A stretch of 64,000 nucleotides of DNA from Oscillibacter ruminantium GH1 (GTDB lineage Bacteria > Bacillota > Clostridia > Oscillospirales > Oscillospiraceae): assembly GCF_000307265.1 (NCBI RefSeq), contig NZ_DF158899.1, forward strand, positions 223,952 through 287,951, written 5' to 3'. The notes beneath the pieces were generated by a model that did not search any database, was not told the DNA's origin, and saw only the letters and a program-made list of their open reading frames with translations. The position numbers and the translations under genes are program-made. Shown piece by piece: positions 1-8,331 of this stretch; within the stretch, counting starts at the first letter, position 1; every line of letters begins with the position of its first letter.

Positions 1-388
1 CCTGAGGGCCGCGCCATTTTGGTGTGCACATTGGAGAATTTGTGCAATCACCATCAGCACAAAAATGACAAGACCCCTTCTCGCAAATCCTCATCATTTT
101 TTCTATATCCTCCACCGCCGCATCCAGTTCCGCTTGCAGGCGATTTTTCTCCGCAAACTCTGAAAAATAGCAGTCATGATTATACTGCACTTGCTCTTTC
201 AGCCGCTTAATTTCCGCGTCTTTTTCGGCGCTTTCGGCGGTCAGGCGTTCCAACGCGTCGGCGGCTTCATTGTCCAAATCGCTGCAATGATCTCTGTACG
301 GGCAGAAATTGCAACTCCCCGTATTTACCGTGTCATTGACAACGGCATCGCAATACCGCAGCGCCGCAATCAGCTTTTCATTTTCCAT
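1..388 (-). CDS. Cysteine-rich small phage protein (3' end outside window)
   Basis: The frame is open from an ATG at 388 through the left edge (129 residues visible). It has a CNFCPYRDHC cluster near residues 30-39, a charged helical stretch that looks coiled-coil (about 45-100), then a second Cys set (CEKGSCHFC and two more Cys). The two clusters may bind zinc. The ATG at 388 is chosen because GGAGGT lies 6 bases upstream; an ATG at 394 touches that site. The start overlaps the end of the upstream gene by 11 bases. The function is unknown to me. Confidence 0.6.
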   Translation of the reverse strand, partial: MENEKLIAALRYCDAVVNDTVNTGSCNFCPYRDHCSDLDNEAADALERLTAESAEKDAEIKRLKEQVQYNHDCYFSEFAEKNRLQAELDAAVEDIEKMMRICEKGSCHFCADGDCTNSPMCTPKWRGPQ

Positions 389-752
389 CGTCATACCTCC
401 ACCGGTAACCGCCGGCTGTTTGCGCCTTTCCGTTTATGGCGTTGTAGATTAGGCTAGTTGCCACATGAAGTTGCTTAGATGCAATTGGAACCGATTCGTA
501 TGTAGTCTCTTCCCCGTTGTCCCCAATTGAAACAACACGGCGCGCCTTTCTGCCTCCGCCTGTTTTGTCTCTGATCGGGGGTTCTTTTTCGACCGGCGGA
601 ACACGCCTACTCCACTGCGCCCTTCTCATACCCCTAACCACAACAGGCCATGATTTATGCACCCATTTTTTGAATTCCAGACATCCGAACCCTGCGCATG
701 GCGTTTTTCTTCTTTTGCACCCAACGCAGGGTGATTTATTGATTTTTATCAT
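378..752 (-). CDS. Small phage protein with Cys cluster and C-terminal NUMOD1-like module
   Basis: A 124-residue protein starting MIKINKSP. The N-terminus has CVGCKRRKTPC followed by another Cys, resembling a small zinc knuckle. The C-terminus (IASKQLHVATSLIYNAING ending in GYRWRY) matches the pattern of NUMOD1, a DNA-binding module usually found at the end of homing endonucleases. No nuclease motif is present. It overlaps both neighbours by a few bases, so it is translated in an operon. It may be a DNA-binding remnant of a homing endonuclease or a phage regulator. Confidence 0.55.
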   Translation of the reverse strand: MIKINKSPCVGCKRRKTPCAGFGCLEFKKWVHKSWPVVVRGMRRAQWSRRVPPVEKEPPIRDKTGGGRKARRVVSIGDNGEETTYESVPIASKQLHVATSLIYNAINGKAQTAGGYRWRYDDGK

Positions 753-1101
753 CCATGCCCTCCTTAACCATCCCATCCAGAACCCGCACCAACTGCAAGG
801 CATTCTCCGGCGTCGGGTCTTTCCGCACAGCGGCTTTTGCCGATTCCGTCAGCCGGTTTACCTCGGACTGGTGAAATGCAAGATTGTCCTGAAAAATTGC
901 TTGTTTTGTCGCGTCGTCTAGCGCTTTCAGAATTTTTTTCTTCTCTACCGCCGCAGAATCGCGGTCAAGCACTTTATCCCGGAAGGACTTGTACAGGCAT
1001 CGCAGCGCCTGAAACGCCGCCTGATCGTAGATGCACAGATCGTCCGGCATCGGGTCACCGCGCATGGCAGCCTTTTCATACGGCAACGCAAATTCAGCCA
1101 T
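736..1101 (-). CDS. Hypothetical phage protein, helical
   Basis: A 121-residue, highly charged protein starting MAEFALPYEKAAMRGD. I do not recognise the family. It is rich in Lys, Asp and Ala and is probably all-helical. The start at 1101 is preferred over upstream Met codons because GGAGG lies ten bases before it. It overlaps the upstream HNH gene by eight bases (ATGGCTGA) and the downstream gene by 17, typical of the packed early operon. Likely a small phage accessory protein. Confidence 0.55.
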   Translation of the reverse strand: MAEFALPYEKAAMRGDPMPDDLCIYDQAAFQALRCLYKSFRDKVLDRDSAAVEKKKILKALDDATKQAIFQDNLAFHQSEVNRLTESAKAAVRKDPTPENALQLVRVLDGMVKEGMDDKNQ

Positions 1102-1618
1102 TTTCCGCATACCTCCACTCATATCCGTCACAAAAGCGAACCGCTCCGCGGCAACATTTTCTAATGCTCGATGCAGAATGCAATCCGCAGGATTTCGCCG
1201 CAGCCACAGCCCCCAAAAAGCTTCCAACAACATTTCCTGACTTTGGATCTAATTTTTCTATTGTTTTTTTCTTGGAATCCGAGATTCTAACATTTCTCGT
1301 CCCAAAGGACTTGTTTTTAGAAGGACTTATCCACTCTAAATTATCAACATGATTATTAGAGACGTTTTCATCTTTGTGGTTGACCTCCAGAAGCAGCGTG
1401 GGATTTGGATTTTGAATAAATGCCATAGCCACAAGCCTGTGAACTCGAAATTGCTTTTTTCTGTTCTGCCTACATAATTTGACATAGGCATATCCTCCGG
1501 TGAGAATTTCCTGATACAGGATTCGTTCCTTCCCATACTTTAGACTTTTCACTTTTCCATACGAACTAACTTCGTAATCCCCCTCGTATCCGGGAATGGG
1601 CTTCCATATTTCATTCAT
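1094..1618 (-). CDS. HNH homing endonuclease (NUMOD4-HNH-NUMOD1)
   Basis: 174 residues beginning MNEIWKPIPGYEGDYEVSSYG, the usual NUMOD4 opening. In the middle HRLVAMAF followed by VNHKDENVSNNHVDNLEW is the HNH_3 core, with the metal/catalytic His and the closing Asn residues present. The C-terminus (GAVAAAKSCGLHSASSIRKC ... GYEWRY) is a NUMOD1 helix-turn-helix. Such free-standing enzymes nick or cut DNA near their insertion site and are common phage parasites. The start at 1618 gives an 8-base overlap (ATGAATGA) with the VRR-NUC gene. Confidence 0.85.
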   Translation of the reverse strand: MNEIWKPIPGYEGDYEVSSYGKVKSLKYGKERILYQEILTGGYAYVKLCRQNRKKQFRVHRLVAMAFIQNPNPTLLLEVNHKDENVSNNHVDNLEWISPSKNKSFGTRNVRISDSKKKTIEKLDPKSGNVVGSFLGAVAAAKSCGLHSASSIRKCCRGAVRFCDGYEWRYAENG

Positions 1619-1991
1619 CTTTATTGCCCTCCGAAAGCGATAGATACCATTCCAAAACTGAAACCGCCGACTCCCAGCCATGGCAGCATTCCCAGAAGTT
1701 TCCCTGAGCGGTTAGGCATTCTCCCCACCAGCGCTGTTCTTCAGAAAGACGTCCTGATTCAGTTTTGAGTTCGATATACAGAGAGTGGAACCGCCCGCGT
1801 GGAATTGGTAGGCACAGGTCAGGAACACCCTTCTTGACGCCCTGTCGTTTATCTATGGCAATCTGCTTCGCATCGGCAATCGTTTCATTTTTGATATGGA
1901 ACAGCAGTGCCAGCTCCGGCCACTGGCTGCGGATGGACGGCTGCTGCGACCATTTGATTACTGCGGCTTGGTGCTGGGCTTCACTCGCCAT
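1611..1991 (-). CDS. VRR-NUC domain nuclease
   Basis: 126 residues starting MASEAQHQAAVIKW. The motifs GVPDLCLP, YIELKTESGRLSEEQRWW and a preceding Glu-containing helix give the PD-(D/E)XK core of the VRR-NUC family, which acts on branched DNA and is often fused to or placed beside phage helicases. It lies directly downstream of the SF2 helicase and the 49-residue gene, suggesting work on replication or recombination intermediates. The start overlaps the upstream small gene by 11 bases. Confidence 0.85.
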   Translation of the reverse strand: MASEAQHQAAVIKWSQQPSIRSQWPELALLFHIKNETIADAKQIAIDKRQGVKKGVPDLCLPIPRGRFHSLYIELKTESGRLSEEQRWWGECLTAQGNFWECCHGWESAVSVLEWYLSLSEGNKDE

Positions 1992-2130
1992 CTCTAACCA
2001 CCTCCACAAACGATGTTGGCGCTTTGTCCCCGGGCTTTTTCTCGCGACCCTGACGGACGGTATATCCATTTCTGGCAAGGATCACAATGACTGCATCGCG
2101 GTCATCGGGTTTTGAAATCTTCAGCTTCAC
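1981..2130 (-). CDS. 49-residue phage protein of unknown function
   Basis: GTG start at 2130, GGAGGAAAA ten bases upstream and a GTGA overlap with the helicase stop codon. It encodes KLKISKPDDRDAVIVILA followed by a basic tail. The perfect coupling to the helicase end and the overlap with the VRR-NUC start support it as a real gene despite its size. I do not recognise a family. Confidence 0.6.
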   Translation of the reverse strand: MKLKISKPDDRDAVIVILARNGYTVRQGREKKPGDKAPTSFVEVVRDGE

Positions 2131-3640
2131 GATGCTTTTCCTCCGTTCATAATCCGGTTCAGAATCTGACTGGCCTGCATCTTTGTGAGGCCGGTGGCGT
2201 CAAATCCTTTGCAGCGGTGCTGAATAATCTTCATCTGCTTGTCCGATGCCGGACGTTTTCCCCAGGAACGGACAGCGTTCAAATCCCAGATATACGCCTG
2301 CTGCGGGTAGATGTTTTTCAGCTTGAGATATGCCCGATCAAACGCCTCCTGCATACCGATGCGGCTTCCATCTGCCATGTTAACCATGCCCAGACTGTCC
2401 GGGCACGGGATAGTGAGCTTTTGCCTGTTCAGTAAGGAACAAACCATGGACCCGTCCGGCATCTTAAACCAGTTGACATCGTGGGTCTGATATTGCTGTT
2501 CCTGCGCCCAGAGGTCAACGATCTGAATGTTCTTAATCCAGCTCTCCGGGGTATCGGACGCAGATGCAATCTTGATCGGCAGTTCAAACAGATCCCCCTC
2601 GATCTCATCCTGCTTTCTGGCTGGCACATTCTCCATGTCGATTCCCAGCAGAGAGGGTGCCGTGCAGAGGCTCTTTCGGCCGGTAATACCAACACAGTCG
2701 ATCAGCAGCAGCTTTTCCTTCCCGGGGTAGAGCCGTAAACCGCGCCCTACCATCTGCGCATACAGCGCCTCAGACTGCGTGGGACGTGCCACAATGACCG
2801 TCTCGACGCGTGGAATATCCGTTCCCTCGGTAAAGACCATGCAGTTGACAATGCAGGGAATCTTACCGGCAGTGAAATCGTCGATGATGGCCTTGCGGTT
2901 TTTCGTGTTACCAGTCACCACCACAGCCCCCTGGATTCTGTTGGCGATCTCCTCACACTGGTGCACAGACACGGCGAAGATCAGCGTGGCGCCGTGTGCC
3001 AAATCTCGATAGGCCTGAGCTATCGCATCTGCGGTCCCCTCCATGGCCTCGTCCAGTTCACCTGGGGCATAATCTCACCCTGCCGGGTATGTACAGCGGA
3101 CAAGTCAAATCCGATATCCACGCGCCGGCAGGTGATATTGCAAAGCCAGCCATTTCGGATTCCCCATTTCAAATCTCGCTGGAAAATGATTTTGGAAAAC
3201 ACATTATCCAGACGGACCTTATCGCCGCGGTTCGGCGTCGCTGTGAAACCGATCAGCTTTTCAGGCTTAAAGTAATCAAAGATTGTGCGGTAAGTATTGG
3301 CTGCGGCGTGGTGCGCTTCATCGCAGATAATCAGTCCGAACTCAGTCGGATCAAACCGATCCAGCCGGCGGAACATGGACTGAACCGATGCGCTCACGAC
3401 TTCTTCGCCGTTGCTGTGAGAGCTGGCACGCTCGACGCCATAGGAGCAGTCAAAGTATTTTCGGGGCTGCTCCACCAGCTCCTCCCGGTGGCTGAGAATC
3501 AACATCCGATTTCCATGCCGCGGGATGTTGGCAAAAGTAACTGTTTTACCAAGACCGGTTGCCATTTGCTCAAGATACGCGCCGGGCGGCTGCGTCTCAA
3601 TGGCTTTAATAGCCTCGGTTTGATAATCTCTCAGGTTCAT
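2127..3640 (-). pseudogene. Phage SF2 DEAD/DEAH helicase, split by a one-base frameshift
   Basis: The start at 3640 follows GGAGGAAAT. The first reading frame gives MNLRDYQTEAIKAIE, Walker A MATGLGKT, DEAH box CDEAHH and motif III FTATPNRGD, then runs to VHTRQGE and stops at 3020. The other frame carries YAPGELDEAMEGT, the helicase C-terminal domain and motif VI-like VGRGLRLYPG, ending at 2127. The homology-like text continues across frames at about 3072-3078, and total length (1514 bases) is one short of a multiple of three. So one base is missing, by mutation or sequencing error; a programmed shift is less likely. It would unwind DNA for phage replication. Confidence 0.8.
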
Positions 3641-3669
3641 ATTTCCTCCAAAAAACGTGGAACATGTGG

Positions 3670-3696
3670 AACGGCGTGGAACACGTTGTTCCACGG
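3670..3696. repeat. 27-bp direct repeat, copy 1
   Basis: Exact match to 3890-3916. It contains the 19-base dyad GTGGAACACGTTGTTCCAC. Confidence 0.9.
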
Positions 3697-3889
3697 TTCA
3701 AAGCATTGCGCCACAGTGGTTTTACGTTAGGTGTGGAACTGTGGAACATTTTTTCAAAGTTCCTACGCGCGAGCACACATATACCATATAAAGCGGATAT
3801 TTTTTATTTCCTATATAGCGATGTATTTTTTGTTCCACAGTTCCACGGTCAGTTTTTCATTCCTTGCAACCATTGCGGCTCTAAGAGTA

Positions 3890-3916
3890 AACGGCGTGGA
3901 ACACGTTGTTCCACGG
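3890..3916. repeat. 27-bp direct repeat, copy 2
   Basis: Exact match to 3670-3696, spaced 220 bases, on the other side of the AT-rich stretch. Confidence 0.9.
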
Positions 3917-3935
3917 AGTTCCACAAATTCCACAG

Positions 3936-5762
3936 TCAAAGCGGCAATTCATCATTCGGTTCGTCTTCCATATCAACCATCGGAAGCTTCAGACAGAAGC
4001 ATTCCGTAGGAATTCCGTTGATGCGTTTGCCTTTTGTGTTCGCTCTCCCGCGTGTCTCGATGAGATGCTCGGCCTTGAGATAGCTGATCATTGCGGCGGT
4101 GGAATATCCCTCATCCTGAAGGATGCGTTCGAAAACGCCGCGAATGATATAGGCCCGGTTATCTTCGATGGCACCGAGCACTTCGATATTCTCTGATCTT
4201 CCGCAGAGTTTATTGCTGTTCTGCGTGACCCAGTCGCACAAGAACTTATATCCCCTGTCGCCAGCACTGACCGCGGCCTTGCTGGCAAGAAATTCAGAGA
4301 TCTCCGCGACAGTGATTGGATGCTCTGTTCCATGGAACACCCACCTGCAGGCCAGCTCATCAGCCAGCACAATGGACGCAGCTGCTATAGCCTGCTTCTC
4401 GGTTGTATCTCTATCAGAAAGATCTCGAAACAACTCTCGGTATCGCTCTGTGACCTCTTCGATCACGCCGGGCTTGTAAAGCTCCTCAACAAATTTTTTG
4501 CCCGCAAATCCGAAATTGCGCTTCACTACTCCGGACACTCTCATTCCGTCTTGAATGACTGCGTGAGAGGATTTGCACTCAATGTCGATTACGCGGTTTA
4601 CGGCCCCCGCTCCAGCATTCTGGGCCGTCAGAGGGCTCTCACCCGTGGTCAAGATACACAGACGCCAGGTGGGCGTTAAATCAACGCCTCCAGCCTTATT
4701 TCCACGGGTTCTGCCCACACCCTGTGCAAGTTTGTAGACATCAAAGTTACTGCGTCCTCGGCTGTCCTTGGAAAGCTGAAGCTCGTCAAGGCAGAGCGGA
4801 AGATTATTTAGGAAGGCTGCCGTCTTTTCCATGCCGACGACCGTACCGTCGAAGGTCTTGACATAGGCTCCGACCGCCGGATCACCCCACACGCTGGCGG
4901 CCACCATCAAAGCGACCGTCTTACCGGTGCCAGAATCCACACCCCAAAGGTGAACAAAAAACGGCAGGCAGTTGAGCGGCTCCAACAGAACTGATGCGAA
5001 ACTGGCGGCCAGGATGATCCTTGCTGTGGCGGACATTGTTCGCACTTGCGACGCAACTTCCATCCATTTGCTCTCAGATCCGTGGTGTCGGACCGTTTGA
5101 AACATAGCCTTAAAGTTAGCATCTCCGTCAAAAATCAGACCGTCCACGAATGGGGAAAATCCCTCATCTGGTATGTATCCAAACCGGCCGATGCTCTTCT
5201 TTTCGGGAATCAGATTGTAATTCAGGTTCTCTAGATCGGAGATGTACTCCACGAACGATCTAGCATTCTGGCTGGTGACAGCCACACCGATACCAGATAA
5301 CTCCGTGACCTTGTTGGCGTTGGCCAAGACGGATTTTTCGACAATGATTTTCCTCCAAATAGATCCTTTCCGGAATGACAGCTGCAGCTTTTCCTCGCCA
5401 GTGTCAATGTTCACCAAGCGCTCAGCCGGGAGAATTGGATGAGGGCAGGCAATTTCCACGCCGTACCCATTTTTTCGGCTGACACCAGAATCGTCCGCCG
5501 TCCAGTCCCCGGCATCCAACTGGATCGGCTGATTTGAAAACTCTGTGACATTGTTGATATAGACCGTATCGTTCTGTGCCTTTAGACCCGCAACGTATTG
5601 TTTGTACATTCCCTTAAATGCCTGGAACCCCTGCGATTTTGCGTAGGCGGTCAACTCCTCCATCATTGCGGCGTGAACAAATGGGTTCTTTGCCGTTTTA
5701 TAAAGTTCTTCATAGGGGGTTGTTGTAAGGAAATCTTCTTTTTCAAATTTCCAATCACCCAC
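3936..5762 (-). CDS. DUF927-family primase-helicase
   Basis: 608 residues from a GTG start with AGGAAGG eight bases upstream. The Walker A motif GVDSGTGKT (around residue 275) and a Walker B-like LCLDELQ (around 320) lie in a D5/DUF927-type ATPase domain. The C-terminus is helical and may bind DNA. In phages and integrative elements these proteins follow a CHC2 zinc-finger protein and together replace a DnaG/DnaB pair; that protein is encoded directly upstream, 4 bases away. It probably loads at the repeat array just downstream of its gene. Confidence 0.8.
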   Translation of the reverse strand: MGDWKFEKEDFLTTTPYEELYKTAKNPFVHAAMMEELTAYAKSQGFQAFKGMYKQYVAGLKAQNDTVYINNVTEFSNQPIQLDAGDWTADDSGVSRKNGYGVEIACPHPILPAERLVNIDTGEEKLQLSFRKGSIWRKIIVEKSVLANANKVTELSGIGVAVTSQNARSFVEYISDLENLNYNLIPEKKSIGRFGYIPDEGFSPFVDGLIFDGDANFKAMFQTVRHHGSESKWMEVASQVRTMSATARIILAASFASVLLEPLNCLPFFVHLWGVDSGTGKTVALMVAASVWGDPAVGAYVKTFDGTVVGMEKTAAFLNNLPLCLDELQLSKDSRGRSNFDVYKLAQGVGRTRGNKAGGVDLTPTWRLCILTTGESPLTAQNAGAGAVNRVIDIECKSSHAVIQDGMRVSGVVKRNFGFAGKKFVEELYKPGVIEEVTERYRELFRDLSDRDTTEKQAIAAASIVLADELACRWVFHGTEHPITVAEISEFLASKAAVSAGDRGYKFLCDWVTQNSNKLCGRSENIEVLGAIEDNRAYIIRGVFERILQDEGYSTAAMISYLKAEHLIETRGRANTKGKRINGIPTECFCLKLPMVDMEDEPNDELPL

Positions 5763-5766
5763 GCAA

Positions 5767-6276
5767 TCACCTTCCTAAATTTTCATCCAGCCAGTATTCC
5801 AGCGGGTCAAGCGCCTTTACGGCCTCGGCAAACAAGTTGCTCTGAGGGTCTGCGTTTTCAGCGACATCCCTGTAATAGCGGTATCTGGCTGCCTGTCGCT
5901 TATATTCCGCATCGGCAGCAGCCTTTCTAGCCGCTTCGCGCCGCCGGGATTCTAGCAGAGCAGATTTCTCCGCCCTGCTAGGAATTTTCCCGGTAAGCCC
6001 CAGAGAAAAGTCGGCATTGAGTTTATCGCAAGCGTTCGAAAAACCGATATCAAACAAACGTGCCACAAAATCAATCACGCTGCCACCAGCGCCGCAGCCA
6101 AAGCAGTGCCATCCGCCGGCGCCCGGGTAGATTTTAAGGCTGCCGTGCTTGTCCCCGCTGTGAAATGGGCACTGAATGAACCCGGCGCGGTTTGGCAGAA
6201 AGCCATACAGTTCTGCGACCTCCTGCATTGTTAGGCGCTCCTTGACTGCAGCGGCATCAGAATGGGAGTTCGCCAT
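5767..6276 (-). CDS. CHC2 zinc-finger primase-like protein
   Basis: 169 residues. CPFHSGDKHGS followed by WHCFGCGAGG (residues about 37-65) is the CHC2 zinc finger of DnaG-type primases; the polymerase (Toprim) part is absent. The C-terminal half is a basic, Ala/Arg-rich helix. It probably recognises the priming site and hands it to the DUF927 protein. It overlaps the ssb end by 20 bases and is separated from the next gene by four. Confidence 0.85.
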   Translation of the reverse strand: MANSHSDAAAVKERLTMQEVAELYGFLPNRAGFIQCPFHSGDKHGSLKIYPGAGGWHCFGCGAGGSVIDFVARLFDIGFSNACDKLNADFSLGLTGKIPSRAEKSALLESRRREAARKAAADAEYKRQAARYRYYRDVAENADPQSNLFAEAVKALDPLEYWLDENLGR

Positions 6277-6685
6277 CGTCTTCTATCTCTTGGAAATCAT
6301 CAGCACGAACGTCCACCGGAACACCGGCGGGATGGAAGTCGGATCCACTTGGGGCGTTTCCGTCCTTTTTTGAGTCCCCAAAGTACACATTGTCGGCCAC
6401 GACCTCCGCAGAGCGGCGCTTTCCGCCCTCTTTGTCGGTCCAGTCGCGAAGCTGTAAGCGGCCTTCCACAATGGCCATGCGGCCCTTGGTGAAGTACTTG
6501 CTGACAAATTCGGCTGTGGTGCGCCAAGCGACAATATCAATGAAATCCGTTTCCTTCTCGCCGCTCTGAGACTTGAAGTTCCGGTCAACAGCCAAGGTAA
6601 ACGATGTAACGGCAGTGCCGCTTCCGGTGCGACGCAGTTCGGGGTCCCGGGTGAGACGACCCATGAGGGCGATTTTATTCAGCAT
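6257..6685 (-). CDS. ssb: Single-stranded DNA-binding protein
   Basis: 142 residues starting MLNKIALMGRLTRDPELR, the normal SSB opening. The OB fold includes FTLAVDRNF and the DFIDIVAWR block, and the acidic tail ends DDGELPF, like the DDDIPF tip that recruits partner proteins. This is a phage copy inside the replication operon, next to the primase and RecE-like nuclease. The start at 6685 overlaps the upstream gene by 11 bases. Confidence 0.95.
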   Translation of the reverse strand: MLNKIALMGRLTRDPELRRTGSGTAVTSFTLAVDRNFKSQSGEKETDFIDIVAWRTTAEFVSKYFTKGRMAIVEGRLQLRDWTDKEGGKRRSAEVVADNVYFGDSKKDGNAPSGSDFHPAGVPVDVRADDFQEIEDDGELPF

Positions 6686-7511
6686 CCTCAGACAGCTCCT
6701 TATAATTGATGATCCCACTCAGGTGTTTGGTCATGCGGCAGTAGGCACAATGCTCGCATCGACGCGGAGGGATCCTGCCTTCTTTGATGGCCTGATACCG
6801 CGGTGCAGCATCCTCAATTTCCGCCAGCTTCGCGGAAAGATCGGCGTCGGAAATGAACAGGGCCGCAAGATCTGGTGAGTCCTCTTTGGTTCCGACCGCC
6901 AGCACAAACGGCAGCATATTGCCCTCCACGGCCTGATAGATGGCTCCCTGAATGTCATAGCCCCATGCCTCAACAAACGATACACGGCGGTGATCCTCAT
7001 CGCTCCAAACGTCCTGCATATCACTCATAACCTTCTGATCCACAATAGCCCCGTCGCAGAATCCAAGTGCCGCAGCGGCCTGCGGAAACTCACTCACAAT
7101 CTGCTGGCAGGTGTCGGCATCCAACAGGCTATCAATTTTGATTTTGAACGGAACACCTGCAATGATTCCGGTCTTGATGACTTGCTTTTTCCCAGACATC
7201 AGCAGCGAATACAGCCGGTCGGACTCCATGCGGTCGATGATGCTCTGCGCCTGAATATAATCAGCTTTTAGCCCGCCGTCCCGCTTGAATAACTCGGGGT
7301 GCTGCGCTTTGAACAGCGGAAGCGTCCCCTCAAAGTGCGCGTCCACGTAGGAGCCAACCAGCAGGGCCGTCGTAGATGGCCTAACATACTCGCCTCTGAT
7401 CTCTGCCAGCGCCGCAGCCTCGCATTTTTGGAATGCCTTGAACTGTGAAGAACCCATGTAGGCCATCTGCATCTCAGGGGAAAAATAGTTTTCAGATGTC
7501 AGCACCATCAC
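6675..7511 (-). CDS. RecE/RecB-like PD-(D/E)XK exonuclease (DUF3799-type)
   Basis: 278 residues. It opens with a substrate-capture region (LTSENYFSPEMQMAYMGSSQ), has VGSYVDAHFEG, then KIKIDSLLD and AIVDQKVM (the D...QxK pair), and ends with PRRCEHCAYCR. This is the architecture of the phage exodeoxyribonuclease VIII-like family. It resects double-strand ends for recombination, usually with an annealing protein; the next protein upstream may be that partner but I cannot confirm this. It overlaps that gene by ATGA. Confidence 0.75.
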   Translation of the reverse strand: MMVLTSENYFSPEMQMAYMGSSQFKAFQKCEAAALAEIRGEYVRPSTTALLVGSYVDAHFEGTLPLFKAQHPELFKRDGGLKADYIQAQSIIDRMESDRLYSLLMSGKKQVIKTGIIAGVPFKIKIDSLLDADTCQQIVSEFPQAAAALGFCDGAIVDQKVMSDMQDVWSDEDHRRVSFVEAWGYDIQGAIYQAVEGNMLPFVLAVGTKEDSPDLAALFISDADLSAKLAEIEDAAPRYQAIKEGRIPPRRCEHCAYCRMTKHLSGIINYKELSEDAE

Positions 7512-8110
7512 AGAACCTCCCCAGTTTCAGGATCAGCCGCCGGGAACTCCTCCGCCACAGGATCCGTTTCTTCCGGCGGCTCCGAATCCACAGCAGGCGC
7601 TTGTTCCGCGGCCTTCCGTTTTTTGACACAGTCTGCACACAGAGGGGCTTCGAAGTGTTTCAATGTATAAGCCGCCATGTATGCCGCGCTTTTGCCCATA
7701 TATGGAGCAATCTCCTTCCCGCAGTCCGTGCAGGGAGGAATGGGGGCCTGCTGCTGGATGCGGGGCTTAAAAGGGCGGACACGCACAGCAGATACAACCT
7801 CGCCGAAGGCCTTAATGCCATGTTCAATGTAAAGCTGGATTTTCACTCCAGGCCAGTCCTCAAAATAGCCGCTGCCAGAAACCTTCTCAATGTTCTTGGA
7901 GCGGGCCACATTCAGGATCATCGGCTTGATGCCTGGTTCTTTCCAGTGGACTACGGCCTTCTTGGACTTTCCCTCGGCGGTCGTTACCGTTTCCGCTGCA
8001 ACAACATGGTCAATGGTGAGAACTTTCTCCTCACCTTCCTGAAAATCGCCCTCGCCGATGAAGTTGGGATCTGAAACGACCTTTTTCCAATGGGTCTTCT
8101 GTTCGCTCAT
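7508..8110 (-). CDS. Phage replication/recombination accessory protein with zinc finger
   Basis: 200 residues, starting MSEQKTHWKKVVSDPNFIGEGDF. The first 115 residues look like a beta-rich fold (repeated VLTIDHV, KKAVVHW, KIQLYIEHG), then PPCTDCGKEIAP ... PLCADCVKK makes a CxxC...CxxC zinc ribbon, followed by an acidic Pro/Glu tail. It is common beside RecE-like genes in clostridial phages, but I know no assigned function. An OB-fold or annealing role is a guess from position. Confidence 0.55.
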   Translation of the reverse strand: MSEQKTHWKKVVSDPNFIGEGDFQEGEEKVLTIDHVVAAETVTTAEGKSKKAVVHWKEPGIKPMILNVARSKNIEKVSGSGYFEDWPGVKIQLYIEHGIKAFGEVVSAVRVRPFKPRIQQQAPIPPCTDCGKEIAPYMGKSAAYMAAYTLKHFEAPLCADCVKKRKAAEQAPAVDSEPPEETDPVAEEFPAADPETGEVL

Positions 8111-8331
8111 GAGTTTTCATCCTTTCCCGTGGCGGTGTCGATTGCCCCATTCACAATGGTCAGAATAATCTGGCATTCTGCGTAGGACATACAGACATCG
8201 CTTCGTGTCAATAGATCCGTGATTCTTTGCGCCGTCTTCATCAGGGAAGATAGACGATACGGAGGAATGTAATAGCCGAGGCGGCCGGTGATCTCAGCGG
8301 CCTCGTGCTTTATGTTTTCTGAAGGGGTCAC
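8107..8331 (-). CDS. Small helical phage protein
   Basis: 74 residues starting MTPSENIKHEAAEITGRLGY. No family is recognised. It has 4-base ATGA overlaps on both sides, which strongly supports translation in the operon. Confidence 0.55.
   Translation of the reverse strand: MTPSENIKHEAAEITGRLGYYIPPYRLSSLMKTAQRITDLLTRSDVCMSYAECQIILTIVNGAIDTATGKDENS

Larger units (their letters stand above)
3641..3935. other. Iteron-rich candidate phage replication origin
   Basis: This 295-base gap between the helicase and the primase-helicase holds eleven exact copies of GTGGAAC or its complement GTTCCAC (starts at 3657, 3666, 3676, 3688, 3733, 3741, 3832, 3840, 3896, 3908, 3918). They flank an AT-rich stretch (about 3780-3832). 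Two copies form the dyad GTGGAACACGTTGTTCCAC. Clustered iterons beside an AT-rich unwinding region inside the replication module is the usual look of a phage origin. It could instead be an operator. Confidence 0.55.

Noticed and set aside
2127-3640. Programmed ribosomal frameshift in the helicase
   Set aside because: No slippery heptamer is seen near 3072-3078, and phage helicases of this kind are not known to need one. A mutation or read error is simpler.
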